Below, one piece after another: positions 1 through 11,672 of a stretch of DNA of 64,000 nt. This DNA comes from Hymenoscyphus infarciens. Its lineage: Eukaryota > Ascomycota > Leotiomycetes > Helotiales > Helotiaceae. Both the position numbers and the translations under genes were made by a program. The stretch is from positions 248,001 to 312,000 of the forward strand of contig LLCB01000027.1 in the NCBI GenBank assembly GCA_001414345.1. The letters are read 5' to 3'. How positions within the stretch are numbered: the stretch's first letter is position 1; each line of letters begins with the position of its first letter. The notes below the pieces were generated by a model. The model ran no database searches, was not told where the DNA came from, and saw nothing but the letters and a program-made list of their open reading frames with translations.

Positions 1-1015
1 CCTTGCGTGACGACCGCAGCATATGCCTGTTCCATCTTCAAAATGTTATCCTCGACATGCTTTATGGTTTCTGGTCGGAATGGATAGGCAGGAGCTACAT
101 ATTTCTCGTTGTACATGGATTTGAGATGTCGGTCGAGGATTTTATCGTACTTTTTGAGAACTTTGGTAAATCCTGTCTTGTTCAGCTGGATAAATGACTT
201 CAACTCGCATAATTGTACATAGAGACTGATTGCCCGCTTTTTCAGAGTGATGCCAGAGGAATATAGCGTCGACATGGCTTGCTCGGCATAATCATCGTAG
301 TTTTGACTGTTTCGCCTAATGGATTTGTTGAATTCGGTTGAGCCCAGCATATTCTCTCGACTTGCATTTCCATCGTAGGGGGCACTCTTGGTCCGATTCA
401 AACTGGCTCTTGATTTCTGCAATCCGGTGGTTTCATCGTCATCGGACCCCTCATCACTATCCTCCATGCCCTCATCTATCGATCTGCTGATTGTGCTAGG
501 CCTTCGGGGCTTTTGGAAACTTCGGAAAATGCTGCCTTGTCGAGGACGATCGCTGCTCCGACCAGCCCCATTCCCCCTGAGATCTCCTGCTCCATCCTGC
601 TCTTGGTTCTCGTTCTCGTATGAAGCTTCGTCCTTGAGAAAGTCCGACACCTCGCCATAAATCTCCAGCTCCTTGATTTGGTAGAATGAGGAGATTTTCT
701 CGAGTTCGGCATCTAATGCTCTCTGGAAAGCCGGATCTGGGTTATCGGATTGTATGAGGGGGGAACCTTCAGCATCCTCGTCTCCGGCAGCTGGACGATG
801 GATGGTCTTTTCGAGCTGGTAAATTCTGGAAATGATCAGTCCACAGCTCTTCAAGTTTTTCCCCGCGGCGCGGCAGAGGTGTAGCAAAGGTAACACCGGC
901 ACAATGCAAGGCGCAGAACAGAAGTCACGTACAGTTTCTTGAGGTTGCTGTAAGCAATGTACTTGCTGCTCCAATCGGGCACAGCATTAAACTGAATGCT
1001 GTGCGAGAACTTCAT
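1..1015 (-). CDS. Low-affinity phosphate transporter of the Pho87/Pho90/Pho91 type, 5' part (SPX domain)
   Basis: The visible part encodes an SPX domain, the inositol-pyrophosphate-sensing module that precedes the permease in Pho87/90/91-type phosphate transporters. The protein starts MKFSHSIQFNAVPDWSSKYI, the usual start of that family, and the late SPX block LNKTGFTKVLKKYDK is clear. An acidic, Ser/Arg-rich linker separates the two blocks, as in fungal homologues. Exon 1 is 933-1015 and exon 2 is 1-825, joined by a 107-nt intron (donor GTACGT, acceptor CAG) that restores the family sequence KKLIYQLEK. The membrane permease part lies beyond the left edge, so the assignment to a transporter rather than another SPX protein rests on the start sequence and is inference. 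The in-frame upstream extension to about 1432 has no family support, so I start at 1015. Confidence 0.85.
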
Positions 1016-2183
1016 CTCGTCCTCGTGGTCCAGCCGTCGCCTCTTTTCTGCCCGCTTGGCTTCGTGTTGACGTTGCTTTGCGGTGGCCTCTTCGCGATGT
1101 TGGATGTCGGTGTACTCGACTAGTTCGTATGATTCGTTGGACCCGGCGGGGTGGGTGTGAATATTCCAAAGTGCAGAGCTACTCCCTCCTCCTGGTCCTT
1201 CCACCTTGGTTGTGGGACGATAGTTCGTCGCCGGGGCCGGAATCAAGTTGGGCTGATATGGAGAGGAGGGATTGCGGGGAGAGATTGAGGAGTCTATGGT
1301 GAAGACGGAGACGGATTCAAGAATGGAGAGGCAGTAGGAGACACTCGCATGGCTGGCAAAGATTACACTAACTGGGACTAGGTGGTCGTCGTGGTGGGTC
1401 AGAAGGCGTTGGCCATTGTTGAATTTCGCCAATTTCGACCAGCCTCACCAAGTCAGACCCGTCTGCCCAGCTGTGGCTTATTGTACGGCTGTGGTTGTGG
1501 CTCAACTCAGCCAGAGTTGAACCTAAAATAACCAATACAGGGGTGAGAAGTGGGCACGATGGAAAGCAGTGGTTCTGATTCGCTGACTTGCTGTGATTCA
1601 AAATACAGTTTCGCTTGTACTTTTGAGAACAGTCTGCAACTTCGAACTTCACCCCCACCAACTACTATCAACTACTATCACGAGGTCAACTCATCCCGCG
1701 ATTTCCAAGACACATGTCAAAGTATCTTGACACCACTTTCTACAGCGGCAGTGATGATGTCTCAAGGGGCAACATTTAAAGTCGCGTGTTCAATTTCCCT
1801 TCAAGCAGGATGAAATAATGGTAATAATTGTCTTCCATACCTGGCTACACAGTTTTTCACTCTTTGCTTTTTCCTTCATATCTATACTTAATTTCGGGAA
1901 GATATAAACGAAGATGTGCCGAATCTACCAGTCTACATGTTTGTTATTACACGAGGCGTATTTTCCAAGGTGTCTGATGCAGCTTTTTTACTTCCTCATT
2001 CCGTTCCTATTGTTTTCGCCATTCTCACCGAGGTCTTTTTCGTGTTCAGCAAGCTTTCAAGTCCTCATCTACTTATCCCAAATCTACCGATCCCAAATCC
2101 ATTTCTCGCTCACAACCAACTTCTCAAGTCCCCCAATTCTTACACCCACACCAAACCACTCACTCATCACCAACAAACAACTT
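1016..2183. other. Intergenic: SPX gene 5' region and AhpD-like gene 3' region
   Basis: No gene recognised. Short open frames here look like chance frames. The part near 1016-1500 should hold the 5' UTR and promoter of the minus-strand transporter gene. A pyrimidine-rich stretch lies at about 2000-2180. Confidence 0.5.
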
Positions 2184-2894
2184 CTATCCCTCCGGAATCG
2201 GAACATCGGCAGCATTCAACAAAACTCCAGTATACAGATACGACCCCGCAAGATGTACAACCGCTAACAAGCTCTCCCTCCCCAGCACACCCAGAGCCTT
2301 CTCATAACTCTCATTTCCTAGGGGACCACGGAGTTGTACTAATTCTAGGGCTAGATTGTAACATGTTTCCTATTTCAAAACATTAGAATCGGATTCCTCA
2401 GGTTTCGGGGCTCATCAAATCTTTATTTCTTAAATGCTCATCCATCCTAGATTTCCCTCTCGCTCCACCAAAAAATTGATTACATAAAAAAAATAAAAAC
2501 TCACTTCTCTCCCCGTTAAATCCTTAGGACACCTCCCCTCCCCAGCATCCCTAATCTGCTCCTCCCCAAACCCAGCATCCGCCGCAATCCTCACATGAGA
2601 ATGCACCCCAAAAGCCGGCTTACTTAAACTCAAACTCGCTAGGATCGCCAACTCCCTCTCGCGCAGGCTAAGGGCCGGATTGGAGATGACAGCGTAGGCG
2701 GCGGGGACCCATGTAGGTGCTATAGAGGGGCTGTAGAGGAGGGGTGCGAAGGGTCCGATGAATGCTCCATGGCTGTCTTGTAGTTTGATGTTATTCTTTC
2801 CGTAGAGGAGAGCTGTCAGACGGGTGAGTTCGGCGTAGGATTCTGCTTGTTCTGGGGTTTGGGATGAGGGCGGGAGGGGCGGGAAACGTGACAT
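2184..2894 (-). CDS. AhpD-like / carboxymuconolactone decarboxylase-like protein
   Basis: This 191-residue protein has the fold signature of fungal AhpD-like proteins: an N-terminal region with RERELAILASLS, then a histidine-bearing segment HSHVRIAADAGF at about residues 98-109, and a C-terminal helix with LLAVVHLAGSYLYTGVLLN. Exon 1 is 2505-2894 and exon 2 is 2184-2369, with a 135-nt intron (donor GTGAGT, acceptor TAG, phase 0). The C-terminal half is visible only after splicing, which confirms the intron. The CxxC peroxidatic pair of bacterial AhpD is absent, so alkylhydroperoxidase activity cannot be assumed. The family often acts on small organic acids or peroxides, but the substrate is unknown. 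It is transcribed toward the SPX gene on the same strand with about 1.2 kb between them. Confidence 0.8.
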
Positions 2895-5800
2895 TCTTGG
2901 GAAGAGAGGTTGGAGTTTGGATTTTAAGAGAACTCTTGTTGAGGGGAGAGAAGACCTTTGAAAGGGGGAGGATCTGATCAGTAGAGGGGCTACGGTTTCT
3001 TCATGGTGGGATGCGAATGTTGTTTTGTACGTAGGTCTGCATATGGATGTTTGATTATGGGATTGTTTTCTATTGGTGGATAAACAAAACTGTGCGTTGC
3101 TTACTCTACGCTTATTAGTGACGGTCTGATAATCCTTCGTTTCCTATTGGTTTGAGTGTAAATATCAGTTGAGAGCCTAAGTAAGCAGAATGTAGTTTGA
3201 CAATTTCCAAAGAGGTGGAAAGTTTTATGTCACGAGATGTCCAAATATCGTGGTTGCATAACATACTATATTTAGAATCGGTGAGGGGTGCAACCTACAG
3301 CCTTACTATGATAGTAAAATGGAAACTTATTTTTCTATGTCTAGTATCTTATAGAATTCAAAGTGGAAACTACATAGCGACTCGCTCAATGTCTTCCACC
3401 ACTAGGTCAACTGCTGGAAATCTCCTCGCCCTTCTTAACATCGTTACCCCCATTGTAACCTCTCAAAGCCTCACCTCATCCCACATAGACGGGCTTCTAA
3501 ATCGACTTGCTGAGCTGAGAAATAGTACTCTCTATTCAGATCGACCTCAAATCGAAAAACAAAGGAGAATAAAGGCCCCTCAGCGCTCAGGTCCAGTGCT
3601 ATCGATGCTCAAGATCAATTTGAGCAAAGCTTTTCCCTTCTGGATATGAGTAAGCTGACCACTTCGATACTAAGAGCCACGAACAACAGTAGCGTATCAG
3701 CTACATTGTATAAAGAAGTTCTTTTATAACTCAAGAAAATATAGTTTACTGTCGAGCAGCAAAGAGTCTTCTTGATTTTAACCTAGAACAAGATACAAAG
3801 GTGCCAAGGCTGAGCAAAAATACGATCGATTCACAGATAGATATTAATTATTTGTAAGACACAATCAACATCCTCATGCCATTAGCAGTATCCATCCATC
3901 CTTGTTGCTCTCACCCATTTCAGTATAACTTGCTTTTGCCTTGCAAATCGATCCTCTCAAAAACGCACTTCTGCGCTTGGAAAATCTCGGACTCGACGAT
4001 TTGTCGTCAACAAAAGTGGTTCAATTGTTAACGAGCAGCTATTAGACTCAAACAATTCTTAGCCAAGGTTTTCTTAAGCTCAACCGTGGTCAGCCGGATA
4101 CGTGGGAATGGGACAGGGACAGGGACCAGAGACCCGGAAGGAGTCTGGGAAAACATTGAGCTGGAAGAGTTTGATGACCGTGGATAAGAGCTCTCCCTGA
4201 GTCTCTTGAGACGCCATACTAACCTTGTTAACATATTGCTGGGAGCTCTAGATTGAATTCTCTCATAAAAAATCTCAACTTGAATTCAGACACTAAGCCA
4301 TAATTAAAAGCGAAATTAGTAGGAAGAATAGAGACACTTTCTTGGTAGTAGGATTGAATCTTGTTGAGTGTGAGTGTAAAAAAATGCCAGCGTGAGTAAG
4401 TATTTCTGTCTATAGTAAGAAGAAACGGACATTCATTCCTTCTAACCGAATATGAATAGAAGGGATAAAACAGTCTTTCAACTTTCAAGAAATATTCCCA
4501 ATAGAAATAACTATAATACAAAATGAAATAAATGTACGAATAATGAACCGCTCGCTCCAAAACAAGTAAGAACTCTTCATTTTATTGAGGGGACTTCCAA
4601 CACAATCAATAACTAGTCAACGACCGGTTTATCCAGTTGATATAAAGGGCGTATCGTTACCTCTTCACCTATAATTTATAAGGTTAGCTGAGGCGAGTCC
4701 AAAAGATCTGAGGTGCAAATCATAGATATTAATATATGAATTCAGGCGCTGCTTGTGTCCTCAATTGAGTTTTAAAGCACACCCAGATTACCTTCGAAAT
4801 CTTGAGAAGCGTAGCTTTGTTATTCAAGATGCAGCCGCGAAGCAGATATAGACCTCCACTTGGGTTGGGATGGCCTAATTTCTCCTGGTTTGAGAGTTAT
4901 CAAGAGAGCGATACGCAATGACAGTGGCCCACCAGATTTTGCCCGCGCAAGATGTAAAAGAGAAAATGGAGATGTGGTTACAAGGAAGTCGGATGTTGAC
5001 TGGTTATATATATAACATATTACGTTCTCATAGAGGTATGGAAATACTGACTGTCTTAAGCAGTGGATGTGATTTCAGCTACAGAGGTTGCCATGTTGAA
5101 AGAATTCCACTGGAAAACGCAAAGATCCTAGCTCTTTAACCCTGGTTCTTGCTACCATGATGACGTACTTATTTGAGGGGTTGTCACCGCCGGCACCGAC
5201 TAAATGAGTTGGATGGACATGTGTGAGTTATACAGGAACTTTGAAAGTTTATTTGTGAGACTCATATTGACCTACATTGCTCATCGCTTGCCAACCGAGC
5301 AATTCGCATCCGCGTATGACATTAACCCATCTCCACACAACCATCCAATCATTCCAAATCCGTCAATAGACCCTGTATACACAACGCATCATTTCAACAG
5401 TCCAGGGCAAAGTTGTGATGCGAAATATGGGCAATATCAAGATGTCACCTTTTTGCAAGTACCTAAGAAGCGATGAAGAGCTTTGACCTGCAGTGGAGTG
5501 CTAGAGGAAGACGTGGGATTTGGGGTGTGGATTCAGGATGGGCCTTCAGGTGGCATGGTAATGCTCATAATCGCTAGTGTTGCATTTTTGTCGGGATTGG
5601 GTGTGGGAATAGGACTTGAGGTTGCGGGAGATGAAGTTGGGAATGCGTTCACGGTTGCTGCTTGGCCAACTGCTTTTGTTGCTATAGTAGAGACGGGATA
5701 GTTTGCGTCTGTCACTCTGCCATAGGTGAAGATGGGAGGTCCGGCACCTAGACCTTTTTGAAGGTAATTGTGCTTATAAGTTCTTGTCTCGTTATATGTA

Positions 5801-7449
5801 TGAATCATAATGTATTTTCGAGTCTAGGATTATAGTGAAATGAAGGAAGAAGGGAACTTGATCAAAACCGAAACAGTGATCTTTGTTGTTTCTAGTATAC
5901 TGCACATGTACATTCAATCGAATAAACTTCGTACAAGTTTACGATTAGCATCTCAAAAGGCAACAGCAATGTATAGTAGTCAGATAGCTATAAATACCAA
6001 GAGCCATCAAAATCACCACGGCTCTGTTCAAGAGCTGATAAGCCTTCTTCTTCCTATCCTCGAAATTCTGTGTCCCCGAAAGCCCACCTCCCAACACATC
6101 ATTCGGAAAAGACTAACAACCAATCCCAACAACGCGAAACCCGTCCTAACCCACCAAACAACCTCCATACTATGAGAATAAAACCATCGATACTAATCTT
6201 GAATAGCTTCCAGGAATTTCTTAATATCTTTATATACTACCTCAGCCTCACTACTCTTCATGACAGCTTTTTTGGGGGGTGCAAGAGTTATATGGGGTCG
6301 TGGACATCATCTCCAAGATCTGTTTTTTTCATTATGGATCGTTCCTGCCTTGCGTAAATATACATCTGACTGTGATAAAAAAAGAATACAAGAATTTAAC
6401 AGTTCGTTATCTATCTACATGCTGGAACGTTAAAATAAGTAACAGCGCAGGTATACTAGGTCTTCTTCATTTGGTAGTTTTTACCAAGCGGCGTCTATAT
6501 CAATGGTGATATATATTTGAAACATGCCGGGCTGCGGCCTCTTTTGGGAACTTCTCTTTGGGACCCGGCTTCCTCGTTGACCAAACAAAGTTATCATTTC
6601 ATGGCCCCTGTTTTCGGGTGGTGTTCGAAGATGAAGATGCTATGTTGTAAATAAAGTCCATTGTTCATGGAACTAAGGGTGGGTGGAATTTCAACTCAGA
6701 GGATACTCTTTGGCGATAAGGAAGCCCCTCGGGTATAAGACCTAGAACACTTCTGCCTACTGCAACCTTACAGCCTTGGACATAAAGTAATTCCGAGTTT
6801 ATTTCAGTTTTCCTCAACTCTCCAACTGATAGCTCAGCACTTCAACACTAAATGGAGTCATTTTGTAGACCTCAATCTAAGCGAATTCAGTGCTCGGAGC
6901 AGGATCTTAACCTTAAGCATTTTATTAAGCCGTGCCTGTGATATTCGGCCTAGAACCTGAGGCTAAAACGCTTACGTATGCTTATAAGCTGGAATTAGTA
7001 ATAAGAAGGCTCTTATTACATATTATAAATAATATCCTTATATTATTCTAAATACCCTCTCTTTATTAGTAGAACCTTTGTTTATAGCCTCTTTAATAGC
7101 TCTTAGAGGTGCACTTAACCTAGGCTTATCCCTCTGTAGAAATATATACCCCTTCTTTCTATCACATGCCTCAATTACGGAAGTCACGGGACTTATGAGA
7201 ATTTCACTCATAGTTCCACAGTATAAATACTTTCCCAAGTGCTTCCCAAAACTCACATACTTAAAGGACAAACTAGAATTTCGAAAGAGCACGTAGCTCA
7301 ATTCTCAAAAATAACGCTCCTGGAATCACTAGAACATGACATCGCCTCAGAATCTCTCCCCCCCTCCTCCATATCTCCCTACCTTTTTCCAATCGCCTAA
7401 ACTGTCTCCTAAGACTCTAGCACTTCAAATCCATAGTCTAACAGTCCTC
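2895..7449. other. Gene-poor region, 4.5 kb
   Basis: I recognise no gene. Open frames at 3197-3649 (+), 4228-4560 (-), 5204-5476 (+) and 5840-6175 (+) lack family motifs and splice-consistent extensions. A Ser/Pro/Thr-rich minus-strand frame at 5533-5808 resembles the tail of a secreted protein but has no identifiable start or domain. Sequence at 6950-7130 is AT-rich with many TA steps, as in RIP-degraded DNA. A block near 6430-6495 recurs at 33110-33160. Confidence 0.5.
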
Positions 7450-8220
7450 TCCACCCATCACTTCCTATACCCCCAACCACTATCATGAAAGGAACCCCAA
7501 CAATCCTCAAAACCTACCTACCCATATCGACTAACCTCTGAAACCTGTTTCTTCTTCTCCTCTAACTATAAACCGTGAACACTACCTAGGTATTACCCCA
7601 CTACATCAACATCCACGGCGGCAGCTTCCCAGTCCGCGACGCCCAATACGACGCTGAATTCTATTCCACCTAGACAACTCAAACAGGAATTAATGCTCAT
7701 AAGACAGAACTTTCCAAGATGTAGACAGCACTTTCCCAAGGTAAGCTACTACCTAATCCCAAATTTCAGCCACCCCCCCCCCGAATATAAACACCTTTCC
7801 CGCCCTTACAAAAACAAAACAGCCCCAAAGACTCCTCGGAAGTTTCATCACCCAGCTTCGACGGGGACTACATCCGCGTAGAAGAGAAAACGTAGAAAAT
7901 CCACTTGCTCAATCCCTATCACGCCAAGAAAGAAGATTTACCACCTTGGCTTTTACTATTGGTGTGTAATGGGATATCTTGCGTCTATTGTAGAAGCTCA
8001 AGAGATGATGTATCACTTTGTAAGATTGAGAGGGAGGGAGGATAGGGGGTTGATTTTGAGGAGGGAGGGAAGTTATAAGTAGACGTTAGCGAGGGGAACT
8101 TTCGCATGGGTTTATGCATCATTTTGGGTGGAAGGGGAGTGAGTTGGTGAAGAGGAGGGAGGGGTGTTCGGAGGTTTATAGTGAGGCTTATGAGTGGTTG
8201 TGGAAGGGTGGGTTAGTGTA
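7450..8220 (+). pseudogene. Relic of an alpha/beta-hydrolase fold-3 (HSL-type) esterase
   Basis: The frame around 7605-7670 reads YINIHGGSFPVRDAQYDAEF, the strand-plus-HGG oxyanion-hole motif of the hormone-sensitive-lipase esterase family, with HGG at 7614-7622. It is cut by a TAG at 7671, where homologues often have Trp, a change (TGG to TAG) that RIP would produce. Further hydrolase-like pieces (for example NPYHAKKEDLPPW near 7900) continue in shifted frames with more stops. No intact start, GxSxG nucleophile or catalytic His could be assembled. I read this as a dead gene, since the motif is good but the boundaries are approximate. Confidence 0.5.
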
Positions 8221-8394
8221 GATGTTGTGAGATGGATTGGCGATCGATGAATAGATGAATTAGGAGGAGGGCAGAAAGAGGACATTTGGAATTTGCTTAT
8301 TTATCCTCTTCCTCTTGTTTTTCTTAGTTGTGATTTGGCTTGGTTTAAGTGTGTACCTTGTACCAAGTAGAACTTTGGTTGCGTGCCTTGCGAC

Positions 8395-8421
8395 AGCTCA
8401 CTCAGCGGAGCTGAGTGAGCT
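8395..8421. repeat. Perfect 12-bp inverted repeat with 3-nt loop
   Basis: AGCTCACTCAGC at 8395-8406 and its exact reverse complement at 8410-8421, separated by GGA. It lies in the short noncoding stretch downstream of the bromodomain gene (stop at 8655). It could fold as a hairpin in RNA or be a protein-binding palindrome. Its function is unknown. Confidence 0.8.
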
Positions 8422-8654
8422 TCACACCAGATCCAGCTATGCCAAGGGTGGTGTTGCTGAGTGCGACCGAGGTTCCAATACCCCAGAGAGGGAAGTTGTT
8501 TGCAGGCGACGAGTAAGTTCCATCATTAAGCAAAAGAAACCCAGGCGATTGGGATGTCACATCAAACAAAAATTGCCAAAAGATTTATTTCTTTAATTAA
8601 TATATACGTCAACCAGACTTTTCAGCAACTAAACAAGCGTGCTTTGGTTAAACC

Positions 8655-11600
8655 CTAAGCCTTACGTCTTCTCTTCGCTACACTCCCAGTAACAGAACTC
8701 GCATCACCATCGCCTTCATCACCTTCGTCATACTCTCCTGCGGTCACGACCAGACCCCCAGTAGCAAGACTAGCCTCTCGTAACTCTTCACTTCTTCTCT
8801 CAGCACTCCTCATATTCGTGATGATTTTCTCAACATCTGCAAACATAGCCCGAGTATCCTTCACCACTCCATCAACATCGATTTCATAACCCAAAACATC
8901 TCCAGATGGCGCCTTCCCTTTGTCCTGTAGTCTTCTACCAAATCCCGCATCTGGATCGGGATTGTACATGATGGCATTTGCAAACATGCGCATCAATTCC
9001 TTTTCCAGTTGGGCATTGTTGATAATCCCCTTTGGAGGAACGAGTTCTTCCGAAATAGGGAGCCAGACATTCACAGCAGAGCTATTCATATCAGCAGGTG
9101 CCGCAGCAGTTGCTGCTCTGTGACCAGCATTGATCGCGGAGCGAATACTCTTCAAATCTTGTGGCCGAAGAACTCTACTAGAATACCCAGGTGCGTCCTT
9201 TTCCTTTACCGGTGCAGCGAATGTGCTGGCATTTCTGTGCCCAGAAACCGATTCAAGTGCAGATGCAGATATTTTAGGGAAACCTCGAGTCCAGAGAACA
9301 TGCGTGGGAGGTGAAGATGGAGGAGGTCGTGAATCGAACATATTACTAACATCACGCTTGCGCTTGCCAGTCTGATTCTGTGATATCCCTGGTGTGGACT
9401 GCAGATGTGTAAATGATGACTCGTCCACTTCATCCACATCATCAACTCCACCGACAGGAGTTGCAACTTCTTCCTTAACATGCTGGAGATCATCCGCACG
9501 TGATGCAACCGTTGCAACTGATTGACTCCTTTGAGATCTCGCAACGATCGAAGAAGCGGTACTACCCGCTCTTTTTCGCTGCGCTGGTCTTTTGGTAACT
9601 TTTGAGGGTTCCGGTTTTGTAACTTCCTTCTTCGGAGGAGCCGGTTTCTTAACAGCGGCCGGGGGGTTCGCCGGGACCAGCACAGGACTCAATGGCTCCA
9701 CGGCAGGAGGCTCGATTTTCTTGTTAGGTCTTGGAGTTGACGCTGTGGGATTTGGAGTCCATCTGGTACCACTTCCAGTCTTGAATTGACGTACACCTTG
9801 GGATATTGGTGTATTTGGTAGCATCGGACGGGGTTTTGGTGCCGGGTTTTGCTGGGTGTTGGAAGCCAAAGGTTTTGGGCCTTGGCTAGCATTGTAAGGC
9901 GAGTTATACTGCCTATTATCCGGAGGAACCAAGGCTTGGGCTTGATACTGTCCTCTGGGATCTGAAGACGAAGGTTGAAATTGAGGAGGATAGGGAGCAG
10001 AAGCCACTTGGTATTGAGGAGTTTGAATTGGCTGGTGGCCGCCATTTGGAGGTTGAGGAGGTCTCTGCTGCTGCTGGTACTGCATTGGATGACTCGCGGG
10101 AGGAGCTTGCATTTGCTGCGGGGTCATGGGAGACCCAGATTGAGGCCGGTATTGTTGTTGGCCGGCCATATCCGCCAAAGCATCAAGTGGTAAAGATGGC
10201 GAGCCAGGAGACTGACGCATACCATTGGGTGGTGGGAGAAGTATTCCATGTGGATGTTGGGTGTTTAGAGGGGATGGAGATGATGGGACATGAGGATGAG
10301 GAGAAGGCAATCCATGTGGTGCCGAAAATGATCCACGAGGGGGTGGGTGTTGTTGTTGGTATTGTGGTGTGCTGAAGTGTTGTGGTTGACCTTGTGGTGG
10401 GAATTGAGGAGGTTGTTGATGTGTTTGTGATGGGGATTGGAATTGGGGCGGAAATTGAGGTTGTGGTTGGAATTGCTGCTGGGGACTTGGAGATTGATAT
10501 TGGGGATGGTGCTGCTGCTGATGTGGCCCAAATGATGGTGGCTCCCATTTCCAAACATTTGCCCCCGGGTGTTGTAGTCCTGATGGGGGTTGCAAAGGTG
10601 CTGTGCCTTGCTGTGGGTGTTGATTTTGCCCGTTGTTTCCTGGCCGTTGTGTATTCTTTGCAGGAGGACGACTAGTTTGTGTTCCATTTTGCGCTCCAGA
10701 ATCTGGTGCTTGCGTTGTAGGTGGAGGAACAGGGGAGATTGGTCGAGAATTCAAAACATCTGTAATTGCCAATCCCTCTTGTTTTCCATCATTTCGTGGA
10801 GATGGTGAGATTTTTGGAGATGCTTTCGCTGGTGCTAAGACAGGGGAAGCTTTTATCACAACTTGTGGTCTCTGTACTTCCACGGGTCTGGGTTTTGATT
10901 GAGGTGGGGGCGTGGGTGTTGGTACAGCCGTTGGTAGTATTGGAGTTGTGCCATTCGTCCTTGGTTGAGGTGGTATGGGTGGTACTGTCCCGTTCCTACT
11001 TGCGAGCTCACGCTCCTCTCTCAATATCCTCTCATCCCATTCTCCTCTCTCGATCTCCGCGATTTCCCGCTGAACCCGCGCATAGTTACGTTCTTCTTCT
11101 CGTATTTCTGCTATCATACAATCCCGATATCGTGCGTACAACTTGTTCACCAGTAACGGTAACTTTTCGTCGTGTTGCTGAATATCCTTGAGCGAAGGTA
11201 GTGGTGGACTGGGCAACTTTCGCTTCTTCGACCCGGCCTGCGTGCCATCTTCTTGTACATCCTGATCTTGCCCCTCCCACTTCACTTCCTCATGCAATAA
11301 TCGTACATAGAGTTGGCGCAGCGCATCCACACTCAATCGTCGGGCATCGTAAGTCTCAGAATCCCTCACTAGATTATTATTGGTCAAGAGACCGGAGATT
11401 CGAACGAAATCATCATCGCGCGTGCCGAATTCCAAGAGAGCCTGGAAGAGCAACAATTGTTCGAGGGGGGTGTATGAAGACGGGGAGGGCGATGGCGAGT
11501 GCGAGTGCGAGTGCGCGTGGTTTACATTTGGGTTGGGCTGTGCGAGCGTGGAGGAAGGTGTAGTATTCATGCCCCGGTAGGCTTCTCGCCAGCGATCAGG

Positions 11601-11672
11601 GTGTGCGGTAGATTCACTGGCAGTAGCAGAGGCTCCGTCGACCGCGCGAGCAACGAGGTGAAGGGGAGCCAC
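8655..11672 (-). CDS. Bromodomain protein, BRD8/Bdc1-like subunit of the NuA4 histone acetyltransferase
   Basis: A single-exon frame of up to 1005 residues. The N-terminal block (PLEQLLLFQALLEFG, then a Leu-rich helix and a coiled-coil segment rich in Glu/Arg) matches the start of fungal BRD8-like proteins, which sit in NuA4/TIP60 acetyltransferase complexes in the nucleus. A long Pro/Gln-rich disordered middle (roughly residues 230-690) follows. The C-terminal part carries a bromodomain: a ZA-loop FAAPVKEKDAPGYSSRVLRP, helices, and the acetyl-lysine-binding Asn in NAIMYNPD near residue 900. The chain ends in a basic KRRRK, a probable nuclear signal. The first ATG is at 11672, but MNTTPSSTL at 11570 is equally good as a start. 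The complex assignment is from family resemblance. The bromodomain itself is clear. Confidence 0.8.
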   Translation of the reverse strand: MAPLHLVARAVDGASATASESTAHPDRWREAYRGMNTTPSSTLAQPNPNVNHAHSHSHSPSPSPSSYTPLEQLLLFQALLEFGTRDDDFVRISGLLTNNNLVRDSETYDARRLSVDALRQLYVRLLHEEVKWEGQDQDVQEDGTQAGSKKRKLPSPPLPSLKDIQQHDEKLPLLVNKLYARYRDCMIAEIREEERNYARVQREIAEIERGEWDERILREERELASRNGTVPPIPPQPRTNGTTPILPTAVPTPTPPPQSKPRPVEVQRPQVVIKASPVLAPAKASPKISPSPRNDGKQEGLAITDVLNSRPISPVPPPTTQAPDSGAQNGTQTSRPPAKNTQRPGNNGQNQHPQQGTAPLQPPSGLQHPGANVWKWEPPSFGPHQQQHHPQYQSPSPQQQFQPQPQFPPQFQSPSQTHQQPPQFPPQGQPQHFSTPQYQQQHPPPRGSFSAPHGLPSPHPHVPSSPSPLNTQHPHGILLPPPNGMRQSPGSPSLPLDALADMAGQQQYRPQSGSPMTPQQMQAPPASHPMQYQQQQRPPQPPNGGHQPIQTPQYQVASAPYPPQFQPSSSDPRGQYQAQALVPPDNRQYNSPYNASQGPKPLASNTQQNPAPKPRPMLPNTPISQGVRQFKTGSGTRWTPNPTASTPRPNKKIEPPAVEPLSPVLVPANPPAAVKKPAPPKKEVTKPEPSKVTKRPAQRKRAGSTASSIVARSQRSQSVATVASRADDLQHVKEEVATPVGGVDDVDEVDESSFTHLQSTPGISQNQTGKRKRDVSNMFDSRPPPSSPPTHVLWTRGFPKISASALESVSGHRNASTFAAPVKEKDAPGYSSRVLRPQDLKSIRSAINAGHRAATAAAPADMNSSAVNVWLPISEELVPPKGIINNAQLEKELMRMFANAIMYNPDPDAGFGRRLQDKGKAPSGDVLGYEIDVDGVVKDTRAMFADVEKIITNMRSAERRSEELREASLATGGLVVTAGEYDEGDEGDGDASSVTGSVAKRRRKA

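Noticed and set aside
1016..1432. In-frame upstream extension of the SPX protein
   Set aside because: The sequence before MKFSHS is low in motif content and family members start at that Met.
11395..11420. GATTCGAAC-like T-loop of a tRNA
   Set aside because: No matching acceptor, D or anticodon stems, and it lies within the bromodomain gene.
9689..11563. Several long frames antisense or shifted to the bromodomain gene
   Set aside because: They mirror its Pro/Gln-rich repeats and have no domain of their own.
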